Shown: piece by piece, positions 52,326 through 61,803 of the stretch
Position numbering within the stretch: position 1 is the stretch's first letter
How the letters are laid out: the number at the start of each line of letters is the position of its first letter
Source: Prosthecobacter dejongeii
GTDB taxonomy: Bacteria > Verrucomicrobiota > Verrucomicrobiia > Verrucomicrobiales > Verrucomicrobiaceae
Assembly: GCF_014203045.1 (NCBI RefSeq)
Contig: NZ_JACHIF010000002.1
Span: 124,001 to 188,000, forward strand
Direction: 5' to 3'
DNA: 64,000 nt
Notes under the pieces: model-generated
Seen by the model: only the letters and a program-made list of their open reading frames with translations
Databases searched by the model: none
What the model was told of the DNA's origin: nothing
Position numbers and translations under genes: made by a program

Positions 52326-53189
52326 ATGCTTTCTCGCCTGTTGTTCTTTTTGAGTTTTGCCTCGAGCCTCTCTCCATTGGCTGCGGAACCAACCTCGGTG
52401 AGGATCGAAAAGAACATCCAATACTTGCCCAAAGAGCGTGCAGAAAAGGCAGACCTCTACCTGCCTGTGGAGGATGGCAAAAAGCATCCTGGGGTCCTGA
52501 TCATCCATGGAGGCGGCTGGACGGGAGGCGTCAAGGATGCGGCTCGAGAGATCAATATTGGCACCACCTTGGCTGCGCAGGGCTATGTATGTCTCAGCAT
52601 TGATTATCTGCTTCACAATGCGGCAAGTGAACAAGCCTGCTGGCCGCAGAATCTGCACGACTGCAAAACGGCGGTGCGCTGGATGCGCGCGAATGCAGAG
52701 CGGCTGCACTTGGATGTGAATCACATCGGGGTGATCGGTGGTTCTGCTGGCGGTCATCTGGCCAGCATGGTGGGGGTGACGCAGGCCAAAGATGGGCTAG
52801 ACCCCACCGGACCCTACGGTGACCAAAGCTGCCGCGTGAGCTGCGTGGTGGATCTATACGGGCCTGTGGACGTGATGGCCTGGAAGGATGTCGCTGCCCT
52901 GCGTGGCAGCCGCACGGCCAAGCCTGAGCTCTACAAGCAATTTTCCGTGCCGACCTACTTGGATAAAAACGATCCTCCCTTTCTCATTCTCCACGGGACG
53001 GCAGATACGACGGTGGATGTGAGTCAGTCGGAGAAGTTTGCCCAGGTGCTGGCGTCCCATGGCATTGAGCATCACTTGGAGATCATCCCGGGTGCGCCGC
53101 ATACCTTTCATCTTCAGCCGAAGGAGAAGGATCTTCGGCCTCTGGTTCTCGCCTTTTTTGATAAGCATCTAAAACCCCAGGTGAAGTGA
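52326..53189 (+). CDS. Secreted alpha/beta-hydrolase (BD-FAE/esterase-like)
   Basis: A 287-residue exported esterase. Signal peptide to about residue 20. The oxyanion hole H61-G-G-G-W65, the nucleophile Ser140 in 'GGSAGG', the acid in 'HGTADTTVDVSQ' and the His in 'GAPHTFHLQ' complete a catalytic triad. Related enzymes cleave acetyl or feruloyl esters from plant or algal polysaccharides. It diverges from the haem-dehydrogenase gene. The gap (52194-52325) holds GTTTAG/CTAAAC arms at 52212-52229, which could be an operator. Confidence 0.9.
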   Translation: MLSRLLFFLSFASSLSPLAAEPTSVRIEKNIQYLPKERAEKADLYLPVEDGKKHPGVLIIHGGGWTGGVKDAAREINIGTTLAAQGYVCLSIDYLLHNAASEQACWPQNLHDCKTAVRWMRANAERLHLDVNHIGVIGGSAGGHLASMVGVTQAKDGLDPTGPYGDQSCRVSCVVDLYGPVDVMAWKDVAALRGSRTAKPELYKQFSVPTYLDKNDPPFLILHGTADTTVDVSQSEKFAQVLASHGIEHHLEIIPGAPHTFHLQPKEKDLRPLVLAFFDKHLKPQVK

Positions 53190-53229
53190 CTGCTTGCAGG
53201 CGGGGCTGTTCACGCTCAGATGCGATCGC

Positions 53230-53922
53230 ATGTCTGACATCGCTGATCGCCTCCAAGAAATCCGCCACCGCCTGACCCAAGCCACCGCCCGCTCTGGCCG
53301 CAAGCCGGAGAGCGTGGACTTGCTGGCGGTCTCGAAGACTTATCCGGTGGAAATCATCCAGGAGGCTGTAGAGGCCGGGCAGATTCTCTTTGGCGAAAAT
53401 CGTGTGCAGGAAGTGACGCTGAAACAACCTCAACTCTCTGGGAAATTGCAGTGGCATCTCATCGGCCCCTTGCAGTCTAACAAAGTGCGTAAAGTGCTGC
53501 CGCTGGTGCAGATGATCCATGCGGTGGATTCGGTGGACATCGCCAAAGACATCAACCGCATCGGTGGTGAACTGGGCCTACACCCGAAGGTCCTCATCGA
53601 AATCAATCTGGCTGCAGAATCTTCTAAACATGGCTTCACGCCTCAGGCGATTCGAGAGCAGTTGGAGGCTCTTTATGAACTGGATCGCCTCTACATTCAG
53701 GGGGTGATGTGCATCCCGCCCTTTGATCCAGTGGCGGAGAAAAGTCGGCGTTATTTTACTCAACTTCGCGAAGTGCGCGACGAGTTGGAAAAATTCGGGG
53801 GAGCACCTCTGCCGGTCTTGTCTATGGGCATGAGCCATGACTTTGAAGTCGCCATTGAAGAGGGGGCCACCATCGTGCGGGTGGGGAGTGCCATCTTTGG
53901 TTCGCGGAAGGCGGTAGCGTGA
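53230..53922 (+). CDS. yggS: YggS/PLPHP family PLP homeostasis protein
   Basis: A 230-residue fold-type III PLP-binding protein that controls intracellular pyridoxal phosphate and amino-acid balance; no enzymatic activity is known. PLP lysine K36 lies in 'LLAVSKTYPV', followed by 'FGENRVQE', 'WHLIGPLQSNKVRKVL' and 'VLSMGMSHDFEVAIEEGATIVRVGSAIFG'. ATG 53230 begins the conserved part; a start at 53194 would overlap the spacer after the esterase. Confidence 0.95.
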   Translation: MSDIADRLQEIRHRLTQATARSGRKPESVDLLAVSKTYPVEIIQEAVEAGQILFGENRVQEVTLKQPQLSGKLQWHLIGPLQSNKVRKVLPLVQMIHAVDSVDIAKDINRIGGELGLHPKVLIEINLAAESSKHGFTPQAIREQLEALYELDRLYIQGVMCIPPFDPVAEKSRRYFTQLREVRDELEKFGGAPLPVLSMGMSHDFEVAIEEGATIVRVGSAIFGSRKAVA

Positions 53923-53937
53923 GATCAATGACGTAGG

Positions 53938-54777
53938 TTAGCCCAGGATGGCCTCGGTCATGCGCAGGGCTTCCACATTGGCTTTGACCTGATGAACGCG
54001 GACGATGCGTGCCCCTAGCTCGCGGGAGTAAGAAGTCAGAGCCACGGTGGGCCAGTCGCGGTCCTCCACATCGTCGCTATCCAGCAGTCGGCTGATGAGG
54101 GATTTGCGGGAAACACCTACGAGCACAGGTCTTCCTTGCACAGCCAGTGAAGGCAGGACCTGCATGAGGGCGATGTTGTGCTCCAGTGTTTTGGCAAAGC
54201 CGAAACCGGGGTCCAACACAACTCGCTCTGGGGAGATGCCCTGCTCTGCGAGGATGTGCAGGCGCTCCTCGAAATAGGTCTGTACCTCCGCCACCACATC
54301 TGCATACACGGCTTGCTGCTGCATGGTGCGTGGGGTGCCCAGCATGTGCATCACCACCAGTCCGGCTTCGGTTTCGGCTGCCACTCGGCACATCATGGGA
54401 TCTCCACGGAGGCCTGTGACGTCGTTGATGATGTCTGCCCCCGCTTCGAGTGCCGCACGGGCCACGTTGGCCTTCATGGTATCAATGGAGATGAGTGTTT
54501 TGGTTTCAGACCGCACGGCTCGGATCACGGGCAGCACGCGTTTCAGTTCCTCCGCTTCATCCACAGGTTCTGCGCCAGGGCGGGTGGACTCCCCGCCGAT
54601 GTCCAGGATGTCTGCACCTTCAGCGACCAAGGTCAGTGCATGTTCCACTGCACGGCCCGTATCAAGGAAGCGACCGCCATCTGAAAAGGAATCCGGCGTG
54701 ACATTGACGATGCCCATGACCATGCCGCGTCGCGTGAGGTCGTGCTCCTGTCCTTGGATACGCCAGTGGAAATTCAT
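53938..54777 (-). CDS. folP: Dihydropteroate synthase
   Basis: Condenses 4-aminobenzoate with hydroxymethyl-dihydropterin pyrophosphate in folate synthesis; target of sulfonamides. The 279 residues contain 'MGIVNVTPDSFSDGG', 'DIGGESTRPGAEPV', 'ISIDTMKANVARAALEAGADIINDVTG', 'VLDPGFGFAKT' and 'VGVSRKSLI'. Last of a minus-strand set hisS-panE-punA-folP with gaps of 29-64 bp. It is convergent with yggS (15 bp). Confidence 0.96.
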   Translation of the reverse strand: MNFHWRIQGQEHDLTRRGMVMGIVNVTPDSFSDGGRFLDTGRAVEHALTLVAEGADILDIGGESTRPGAEPVDEAEELKRVLPVIRAVRSETKTLISIDTMKANVARAALEAGADIINDVTGLRGDPMMCRVAAETEAGLVVMHMLGTPRTMQQQAVYADVVAEVQTYFEERLHILAEQGISPERVVLDPGFGFAKTLEHNIALMQVLPSLAVQGRPVLVGVSRKSLISRLLDSDDVEDRDWPTVALTSYSRELGARIVRVHQVKANVEALRMTEAILG

Positions 54778-54806
54778 GCGCTCAGTTCAAACGAGATGAT
54801 TGGGAA

Positions 54807-55565
54807 TCACAACACTGTTTTAAGCAGAGCGGTCAGATTTGCCGAGGCTGCCTGGCCCACACTTACCACTTCGGCGTGGTGCAAGGTCTGTGCTTTCAGC
54901 CCGGCGGCCCAGTTGGTCAGCATGGAGATGCCGGCCACCTGCATGCCTAGAGCGCGGGCCTGGATGGCCTCCGGCACGGTGGACATGCCTACTGCATCGG
55001 CCCCTAGCGTACGCATCATGCGGATCTCTGCCGGGGTTTCATACTGGGGCCCTAGCGTAGCCGCATAGACCCCCTGGTGCAGTGGCAGACTGAGCCGTGC
55101 TGCCGCCTCGAGAAACTGGGCGCGCCACTCTGCCGAGTACACCTCGCTCATATCGTGGAAATGGGGGCCGCCCAGTAGAGGTGTGGTGCCCAGGAGATTC
55201 AGGTGATCTGTCAGGAGCATGAGATCTCCCACAGCCATGGATTCCTGAATGGCGCCCGCTGCATTGGTCAGGATGATGCGCCTAACGCCAAGTGTGTGCA
55301 TGAAGCGTATGCCTGCGGTCACTTCATAAGCCGAGAGCCCCTCATACAAATGACGCCGCCCTTGGGCAATGAGTATGGGCTTGCCATTCAAACGACTGAG
55401 GACAAAGCGCCCGGCATGACCTGGAACTGTGGATGCACTGAGGCCGGCAACGTCCGCGTAGGGAACTTCTGCCTCGATTCCCAGGCTATCCGCTACACTG
55501 CCCAGGCCCGAGCCGAGCACGATGGCAGTTTCGGGGCAGGCTTTTTGGAGGTGGGAGAGAGGCAT
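54807..55565 (-). CDS. punA: Purine nucleoside phosphorylase
   Basis: Trimeric-type PNP (252 residues) that phosphorolyses inosine/guanosine for purine salvage. Signatures are 'IVLGSGLGSVADSLG', 'VPGHAGRFVL', 'ILTNAAGAIQESMAVGDLMLLTDHLNL', and 'GPQYETPAEIRMMRTLGADAVGMSTVPEAI'. The length is slightly short of the usual 270. Encoded between folP and panE. Confidence 0.95.
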   Translation of the reverse strand: MPLSHLQKACPETAIVLGSGLGSVADSLGIEAEVPYADVAGLSASTVPGHAGRFVLSRLNGKPILIAQGRRHLYEGLSAYEVTAGIRFMHTLGVRRIILTNAAGAIQESMAVGDLMLLTDHLNLLGTTPLLGGPHFHDMSEVYSAEWRAQFLEAAARLSLPLHQGVYAATLGPQYETPAEIRMMRTLGADAVGMSTVPEAIQARALGMQVAGISMLTNWAAGLKAQTLHHAEVVSVGQAASANLTALLKTVL

Positions 55566-55629
55566 GGCTGATGCAGAGTGTATCTCCCTAAAATTCCTAA
55601 ACCACCGCTTTCATTTGCAAATGCTTTGC

Positions 55630-56586
55630 TCAGCTGGACTGGGTCAGCTTGACCTTCAGTTCTTCATACAGCTCTTGCACTCGCGGCATGGTGAGACCTG
55701 CCTGTGCAGCATGGCGGATCGGCTGTCCCCAGATAGCCTCAAGCTCCACCTCCCGTCTCTCCAAATAGTCAATGAGGGAGGAAGGTTTGTAGGCAGCCAT
55801 GGTGCGGGTATTTGTTACCATGGTTTCAATGAGGTTTTCCGGCAGCGAATGACCCAGGCTAGCGGCCGTCTGGATGATTTCGGCCATGAGATCACGCACC
55901 CTGGTTTCCAGGGTGGGATTAGCCAAAATGGTCTCGGTATCCACTCCACCGGCGGCGATGGAAAGGCCGTTGAAAGGAATATTCCAGACGAGTTTTTGCC
56001 AGCGAGCTGCAGCCAGACTTTCCATAACCTGACAGTCAATTTGGCTGCGCTGAAACTCCGCTGCGATCTGGTGCGTGCGGGGCACGGGAGCACGGATGTG
56101 TTCCCCTAGATTGATCCGTCCTTGAGCAATGTGATGAATCACACCTGGAGCGATGCGGTTGATGCACACGAAACACAACCCTCCGAGCACCCGTTCCGCA
56201 CCGAAATGTTGGGCGAGGAATTCCTCATTCCCCAGTCCATTTTGCAGCGTCAATAACGCTGTGTTTTCGTGCAAAAGCGGAGGTAAGAGATCCAGCAGTG
56301 CTGCATTGGACGTGACCTTCATCGCAATGATCACAAGGTCACACGGGCCGATGTCCGCTGTTGTCTGGTGGGCATTGACGTGGATTTGAACATCTCCCAG
56401 CGGGCTTGTGATATGCAGCCCCTTTTTACTCACGGCCTCATAGTCACTGCGCATTAGAAAATGCACATCATGCCCATGCTGAGCAAGTCGCCCGCCATAA
56501 TAGCAACCGACCGCCCCAGCACCAATGATCGCCACGCGACCTAACTCAGAAGGAATTTCCACAGAAGACACGGATTTTAGAGGCAT
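55630..56586 (-). CDS. panE: 2-dehydropantoate 2-reductase
   Basis: NADPH-dependent reductase of the ketopantoate family, step two of pantothenate/CoA synthesis (318 residues). The Rossmann motif is 'VAIIGAGAVGCYYGGRLAQHGHDV', then 'VIIAMKVTSNAALLDLLPPLL', 'LLTLQNGLGNEEFL' with the catalytic lysine in 'WQKLVWNIPFNGLS'. Other substrates are known in the family, so the pathway is likely but not proven. Confidence 0.93.
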   Translation of the reverse strand: MPLKSVSSVEIPSELGRVAIIGAGAVGCYYGGRLAQHGHDVHFLMRSDYEAVSKKGLHITSPLGDVQIHVNAHQTTADIGPCDLVIIAMKVTSNAALLDLLPPLLHENTALLTLQNGLGNEEFLAQHFGAERVLGGLCFVCINRIAPGVIHHIAQGRINLGEHIRAPVPRTHQIAAEFQRSQIDCQVMESLAAARWQKLVWNIPFNGLSIAAGGVDTETILANPTLETRVRDLMAEIIQTAASLGHSLPENLIETMVTNTRTMAAYKPSSLIDYLERREVELEAIWGQPIRHAAQAGLTMPRVQELYEELKVKLTQSS

Positions 56587-56634
56587 GAAGGGGCCAAATA
56601 TTCCGTGAGCTTGATGTTTTCCTGGTTTGATAAA

Positions 56635-57924
56635 TCAAGCTATCAGCTTGCCTGTGATAGGCCTCTTCAGTTCATCCGTGACGAGGCTCACTAACTGCTC
56701 CACCGCCACCAGTTCCTGGCTGCGGCTGACGAGGTTTTTGATAGCCACCTGGGGATACTCGGCCCCGAAGACCACGGCCAAACGGGCCTTTTGGTTTTCG
56801 GCTGCTTGGAATTGCTTGCCCACTTTCTGGGCGCTGAAGCTGTAATCCACCCGCACGCCTGCACTGCGCAGAGCCTGTACGGTGGCCAGGGCTGGGGCAC
56901 GTTGGGCTTCATCGGCAATGACGACATAGGCCTCCACGCCTTGCTGAGCATTGAGGTATTCCGTAATGCCAAATTGAGCTCCAGGAGTTTTGGAAAGCAA
57001 GATGCCCAGCACCACATCACCCATGGCAAAACCTGCCGCAGGCATGTCCACACTGCCATCGCTCATCAAAGAGCAGAGCTTGTCATAACGTCCGCCACCT
57101 GCCACCGCGCGCAGGCCATGCTTGAGATCGAAGACTTCAAACACCGTGCCTGTGTAATAGGCCAGACCGCGTACAATGCTGGCATCAATCTTCACATAAG
57201 ACCACAGGCCACGTGCGCTGAGATCGGCCTTCAGCGCGGCAAAAGCTGGGTGGTCACCATCCGTCGCAGTCATGAAGTTTCGCACTTCATCCAAAGTTAG
57301 GCCGATGGCTTCCAGCTTTTTGGCGGTGTCTTCAGGCTTGGCGCGTTCGATTTTATCAATGATCTGAAGAAACGCGGAGGTGTGCTCCACTGCGATGTTT
57401 TTATCTGCGAGGAAGTCGGTCCAGATCTGGCGATTGCTCAGGCGGATGACAAAGTCCTCAGCCTGGATACCAAAGGCCAGCATCACATCAATCGATAGAG
57501 CGACGAGTTCGGCATCCGTGCCCTGGCTGGCATCTCCGAGGATATCGGCATTGAACTGGATGAACTCACGCGTGCGGCCTTCCTGCGGTTCTTCATAGCG
57601 GAAGCAAGACCCGATTTGGAACCACTTCATCGGCTTCTTATAGTCGCGATGACGGGCCGTGGCCATGCGGGCCAGGGAAGGGGTGACCTCCGGGCGCAGG
57701 GAGATTTCACGATCCGCCTTGTCTGAAAAGCAGAAAAGCTGGCTGGTGATCTCATCTCCGCTCTTTTTGCGGTACAGGTCGGTGGACTCCACGACGGGAG
57801 CTTCGTATTCGACAAAACCATAGCGGCGCGCGACAGAGCGCCAGGTGTCGAAGATATAATTGCGCAACGCGCACTCCTCGGGGAAGAAGTCGCGAAAGCC
57901 TTTGACGGTGCGGAAGGAGGCCAT
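56635..57924 (-). CDS. hisS: Histidyl-tRNA synthetase
   Basis: Charges tRNA-His in the cytosol (429 residues). Class II motifs: 'GFRDFFPEECALRNYIFDTWRSVARRYGF' (motif 1), 'FQIGSCFRYEEPQEGRTREFIQFNADILG' (motif 2) and 'VAGGGRYDKLCSL' (motif 3) with 'GLAYYTGTVFEV' for histidine. The C-terminal anticodon domain is present ('YVVIADEAQRAPALATVQALRSAGV'). ATG 57924 is chosen at the conserved start; the upstream 15 codons are not conserved-looking. It diverges from recF with 73 bp between. Confidence 0.96.
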   Translation of the reverse strand: MASFRTVKGFRDFFPEECALRNYIFDTWRSVARRYGFVEYEAPVVESTDLYRKKSGDEITSQLFCFSDKADREISLRPEVTPSLARMATARHRDYKKPMKWFQIGSCFRYEEPQEGRTREFIQFNADILGDASQGTDAELVALSIDVMLAFGIQAEDFVIRLSNRQIWTDFLADKNIAVEHTSAFLQIIDKIERAKPEDTAKKLEAIGLTLDEVRNFMTATDGDHPAFAALKADLSARGLWSYVKIDASIVRGLAYYTGTVFEVFDLKHGLRAVAGGGRYDKLCSLMSDGSVDMPAAGFAMGDVVLGILLSKTPGAQFGITEYLNAQQGVEAYVVIADEAQRAPALATVQALRSAGVRVDYSFSAQKVGKQFQAAENQKARLAVVFGAEYPQVAIKNLVSRSQELVAVEQLVSLVTDELKRPITGKLIA

Positions 57925-57997
57925 TAGAAGGGCCGGACACATGGCCCCCTGCTCGATGAATTCAACCAAAATTCAGTCGCAGGGCGTTGTGTGAGAT

Positions 57998-59068
57998 GTG
58001 CCCATGCTCACAGATCTGCTGCTTCGAGACTTCCGTTGCTTTGAAGAATGCCGCGTCACGCTGCATCCGGAGATGACGGTTTTTGTCGGTCGCAATGCGC
58101 AGGGAAAGACCTCTCTCATGGAGGCGGCCTGCGTGCTGCTGCGCCTGCAATCCCCGCGCACCAGCAACCGCGCCGAGGTGATCCGCCTGGGGGCAAAGAC
58201 GATGTTGATTGAGGGCACGTTGAAAGACAAACGAATGCGCTGTGCGCAATCGGCCACCGTGCGGCGTCTGGCCATCGAAGGCACCGTCTGTGGCAAAACG
58301 GCGGAATACCTCTCCCAGAGTGGGTTGGTCGTCTGGATGGATCATCGCGACATGAACCTCCTGCGTGGCAGCGCGGAACATCGGCGGCGGTACCTAGACT
58401 TTGCGGCCAGCCAGATGTTTCCCGACTATCTCAAAGCCTTGCGGGGGTATGAACGTGCCCTGCGGGGGCGTAACTACGTGCTCAAGCGAGATGCCATCAT
58501 CGCTTGGCGACAAGCCGATGCTTTTGCAAAAGTGATGGATGATTTTGCCCAGGTCATCATCGCCCGACGTCATGAACTGGTGCAGATCCTGCAACCGCAT
58601 GTCACACGCATTCATGCTGAATTGAGCGGCGGGAGTGAGCGTGGCGTAACCAATTATGCACCCAGTTTTTTCGAGGGCAGTCTGGTGGAAGGACTGGCTG
58701 AGAGACGTGAAGAAGAGCAACGCCTGCGGCAAACATCTATAGGGCCGCACCGGGATGATATGCAACTGCTGCTCAATGATCTCGATGCCACCTCCTTCGC
58801 CTCAGAAGGGCAGCAGCGCAGTCTAGCCCTGTCTCTGAAGATCGCTCAAGCTCATGCCTTGGAGCAAGTCGCGGGACAGCCTCCATTGCTTTTGCTAGAT
58901 GATGTATTTGGGGAGCTGGATGCGCATCGTCGTCGGGCCTTGCTACGGCTGTTGCCTGTGGGCACTCAGAAGGTCATCACCACCACGCATTTGGAATGGG
59001 CCCAAGGAGAGGTTATTCCTGGATTGGTCTATCAGGTGGAAGGGGCGCGAGTGACGGTACTTGAATGA
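57998..59068 (+). CDS. recF: RecF, DNA repair/replication gap protein
   Basis: SMC-like ATPase that loads RecA at single-strand gaps (356 residues). Walker A 'GRNAQGKT' is at 29-36, the ABC signature region is 'FASEGQQRSLALSLKIAQAHAL' and Walker B is 'PLLLLDDVFGELDAHRRRALL'. The gene is not beside dnaA or dnaN in this window, unlike the common order; it is divergent from hisS. Confidence 0.96.
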   Translation: MPMLTDLLLRDFRCFEECRVTLHPEMTVFVGRNAQGKTSLMEAACVLLRLQSPRTSNRAEVIRLGAKTMLIEGTLKDKRMRCAQSATVRRLAIEGTVCGKTAEYLSQSGLVVWMDHRDMNLLRGSAEHRRRYLDFAASQMFPDYLKALRGYERALRGRNYVLKRDAIIAWRQADAFAKVMDDFAQVIIARRHELVQILQPHVTRIHAELSGGSERGVTNYAPSFFEGSLVEGLAERREEEQRLRQTSIGPHRDDMQLLLNDLDATSFASEGQQRSLALSLKIAQAHALEQVAGQPPLLLLDDVFGELDAHRRRALLRLLPVGTQKVITTTHLEWAQGEVIPGLVYQVEGARVTVLE

Positions 59069-59121
59069 AAAAATTTTCGCATTCATGATCCTTTGGCCTG
59101 GGTTTGCTCGCATGCCCTGAT

Positions 59122-59445
59122 ATGGCTACCCAAACTTCATTTTCAGCGAAAGCGACGATTGTTACATTTATTGTTCATTTTTGTCTGACGTATGTCTTTG
59201 CAGGATGGATTTTCATCACGGCCATGGGGTCCTTCACTGAAAACGTGACTGATGAAATGGCATTTTGGAACAAGTGGATGTGGATTTGGACGCCGTTAGC
59301 CAGAGCCTTGTTTAAAGTAGAAGATCTGAATTTTTGGAATCTTCATCTGCTAGCTTTCGTCTGGTCAATGGTCGTCGGACTGATCGTCGGCTTGATGGCG
59401 GAGTGTCTTGGGAGATATCCCCGGCTGGCAGATTTACCGGATTGA
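59122..59445 (+). CDS. Small two-helix membrane protein, unknown function
   Basis: A 107-residue protein with two strong membrane segments ('IVTFIVHFCLTYVFAGWIFI' at about 11-30 and 'LHLLAFVWSMVVGLIVGLMAE' at about 75-95) linked by a Trp-rich polar loop. It ends with a soluble tail 'CLGRYPRLADLPD'. No family is recognised; small membrane proteins with aromatic loops are common near cell-envelope genes. ATG 59122 is chosen since it is close to the first helix. Confidence 0.6.
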   Translation: MATQTSFSAKATIVTFIVHFCLTYVFAGWIFITAMGSFTENVTDEMAFWNKWMWIWTPLARALFKVEDLNFWNLHLLAFVWSMVVGLIVGLMAECLGRYPRLADLPD

Positions 59446-59497
59446 AGTGAATATGGAGTGCCTTCACGAAGCTCACGGTCTCCTAAAATTTTTGTCC

Positions 59498-59562
59498 AAG
59501 AGGCTAAATACCTGATTTTTCGGCCAAAATTGCTCAAAATCGGGCCATTTTGCCTCTTTTTC
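59498..59562 (+). terminator. Possible terminator/structured RNA before mreB
   Basis: AAGAGGC (59498-59504) can pair with GCCTCTT (59552-59558), which is followed by a short T run. Inside it CAAAAT (59525-59530) pairs with ATTTTG (59547-59552). The loop is long, so it could also be a structured leader element. The rest of 59446-59727 shows no credible gene. Confidence 0.35.
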
Positions 59563-59727
59563 ACCTTGGGGAATCTCTCCTTGACCCTAAAAACCGCTGC
59601 CCTTACGTTCGTGTCCAGTCAGGAGCCCGTGGGTGGCGCTGCTTTTGTGATCTGAAAAAAGCCGGATTCCTTCCACTACCACACAGGGTCCGCTGCTAAC
59701 TCTTTCATTCACAACCTTTTATAGCTC

Positions 59728-60759
59728 ATGCTTGGCAAACTTTTTGGCTTCGTCGCCAACGACATCGGAATCGATCTTGGAACTGCTAACACCCTCGTTT
59801 ACGTCAAGGATCATGGCATCGTGCTCCGCGAGCCCTCTGTGGTCGCCGTAAAAACAGGCACCAACGAAGTGGTCGCCGTTGGGGACGATGCAAAACGCAT
59901 GCTGGGGAGAACCCCCGGTGGCATCACCGCCATCCGCCCTTTGAAAGATGGTGTTATCGCAGACTTCCGTGTCACGGAGGCCATGCTGCGCCACTTCATC
60001 CGTAAGGTGCATAACAACCGCCGCGCCATGCGTGGGCCGCGTGTCGTCATCGCGGTGCCTTCGGGCATCACAGAAGTGGAAAAACGTGCTGTCAAAGAAA
60101 GTGCTGAACAGGCTGGGGCGCGTGAAGTTTACCTCATCGAAGAACCCATGGCCGCTGCGATCGGCGTGGGCCTGCCCGTGCAGGAAGCTGCGGGCAACAT
60201 GATCGTGGACATCGGTGGTGGTACCACGGAAGTGGCCATCATCTCCCTCAGCGGCATCGTTTACAGCCGCAGCGTTCGTGTGGCGGGGGATGAGCTGGAT
60301 GAAGCCATCATCAACTACATGAAACGCGCCTACAACCTCATGATCGGGGAGCGCACGGCGGAAGAGATCAAGCTGCGCATCGGTTCGGCTTTCCCCCTCG
60401 GTAAAGAAACCACCATGGAAGTGAAAGGCCGCGACATGGTCGCCGGTCTGCCAAAGACCATCACCATCACCAGTCAGGAAGTGCGTGAGGCGATGCTGGA
60501 GCCGTTAAACGCCATCATTGATGCTGTGCGCACCACGCTGGAGCGCTGCCCCCCTGAACTTTCGGCTGACCTTGTGGATCGCGGCATCATGCTCGCCGGT
60601 GGAGGGGCCTTGCTCCGTGGTCTGGATAAACTGTTGCAGGAAGAGACAGCTCTGCCGGTGCATGTGGCTGAAGATCCTCTCAGCGCGGTGGGCGAAGGCA
60701 CGGGCCGGGTGCTCAGTGAGCTGGAGTTTCTGCGCAAGGTCAGCACCACGGAGGTGTAG
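59728..60759 (+). CDS. mreB: MreB, actin-like cell-shape protein
   Basis: Bacterial actin that forms membrane-associated filaments guiding lateral wall synthesis (343 residues). The ATPase motifs '[15 protein letters not shown]', '[41 protein letters not shown]', '[18 protein letters not shown]' and '[15 protein letters not shown]' are intact. The N-terminus '[12 protein letters not shown]' is amphipathic and could anchor to the membrane. First gene of mreB-mreC-mreD-mrdA. Confidence 0.98.
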   Translation: MLGKLFGFVANDIGIDLGTANTLVYVKDHGIVLREPSVVAVKTGTNEVVAVGDDAKRMLGRTPGGITAIRPLKDGVIADFRVTEAMLRHFIRKVHNNRRAMRGPRVVIAVPSGITEVEKRAVKESAEQAGAREVYLIEEPMAAAIGVGLPVQEAAGNMIVDIGGGTTEVAIISLSGIVYSRSVRVAGDELDEAIINYMKRAYNLMIGERTAEEIKLRIGSAFPLGKETTMEVKGRDMVAGLPKTITITSQEVREAMLEPLNAIIDAVRTTLERCPPELSADLVDRGIMLAGGGALLRGLDKLLQEETALPVHVAEDPLSAVGEGTGRVLSELEFLRKVSTTEV

Positions 60760-60834
60760 GCGACTTGGCAGGTGTAAACCCGATTCCTGTTCACTTGCAG
60801 TCCTACGACTGGTGACAGGAGAAAAGGCTAAACC

Positions 60835-61671
60835 ATGAAAAAGCTCAACATCCTGGCGCTGCTGCTTTTCATTGCGGCGGTCGTATCCGTATTCACGCTG
60901 GACACACCTGTCACGCGTGACATCCAGAGCCGCACCATGACGGTGCTGTCCCCCTTCATTCACTCCAGTGCAGCTGTGGAGCAGAGCGTCACCGGTGTCA
61001 CCGCTTCGCCTGAAGATCCACGCGAGATGAAGCGTGAAAATGAACGCATGCAGATCGAGGTGGAGCGTCTCCGCATCATCTCCCAAAAGTATGCGCAGGT
61101 ACTGGATGAGAATAACAAACTCCGTGACCTCATCGAGTTCAAGCAGGCTGCGCCTTTCAAATCCACAGCCGCACGTGTCATCAAGCGTGTTTCCTCCACC
61201 TGGTGGAACAGCATGATCATTGATAAAGGCTTGCTGGATGGGCTGGCTACGGATAGCCCCGTGATCAGTGCTTCAGGTTTGATTGGTAAGACCGGCAAAA
61301 TGGCCGATCACATGGCCGAGATCATTCTACTCACCGATGAAATGTGCCGTGTGTCTGCAAAGATCGAAGGCACCTTGGAGCAGGGAATCATTTCAGGGGA
61401 GCGGGCAGGCCTGGACATGCGCCCAGATCTACGTCTGCGCTTCCTCAGCAAGAACATCCTCATCAATCCGGGGGCCAATGTGCTTTCCACGGGGGAAGGT
61501 GGGGTCTTCCCCGCTGGGCTATTGATCGGGCGGGTGAAGCGGTTTGAAAATCGAGATCTCTCAGGTGAGGCGGTTGTGGAGCCTGCGGTGGATTTTTCCT
61601 CGCTTGAGTACGTGTTTGTGGTGGAAATGCAGCCGACTACTGAGCCCACCGCTAAGCCTGAGAAGAAATGA
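60835..61671 (+). CDS. mreC: MreC, rod-shape-determining protein
   Basis: Single-pass periplasmic scaffold linking MreB to PBP2 (278 residues). A membrane helix (about 4-22, 'LNILALLLFIAAVVSVFTL') is followed by a coiled coil (about 65-100, 'KRENERMQIEVERLRIISQ') and the MreC beta-domain: 'WWNSMIIDKGLLDGLATDSPVISASGLIGKTGK' and 'TGEGGVFPAGLLIGRV'. AGGAG lies ahead of ATG 60835. Confidence 0.97.
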   Translation: MKKLNILALLLFIAAVVSVFTLDTPVTRDIQSRTMTVLSPFIHSSAAVEQSVTGVTASPEDPREMKRENERMQIEVERLRIISQKYAQVLDENNKLRDLIEFKQAAPFKSTAARVIKRVSSTWWNSMIIDKGLLDGLATDSPVISASGLIGKTGKMADHMAEIILLTDEMCRVSAKIEGTLEQGIISGERAGLDMRPDLRLRFLSKNILINPGANVLSTGEGGVFPAGLLIGRVKRFENRDLSGEAVVEPAVDFSSLEYVFVVEMQPTTEPTAKPEKK

Positions 61672-61803
61672 CGAACGAAGTGTGGTCACCCAATGACAAA
61701 GCTGCCTGCCAAGATTGAAACTGCCTCTATCGGCTCTCAGAGCCGGATGGGACTGGTTCCTTACTTTTGCAGCTTCTACACCGACTCAGTCTTTTAAGCC
61801 GTC

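Noticed and set aside
56608..56641. AGCTTGAT/ATCAAGCT hairpin upstream of panE and downstream of hisS
   Set aside because: 8-bp arms without a U-tract and overlapping the hisS stop; too weak to call a terminator.
59458..59655. 65-residue frame before mreB
   Set aside because: No ribosome-binding site, no protein-like features, and it overlaps the possible terminator structure.
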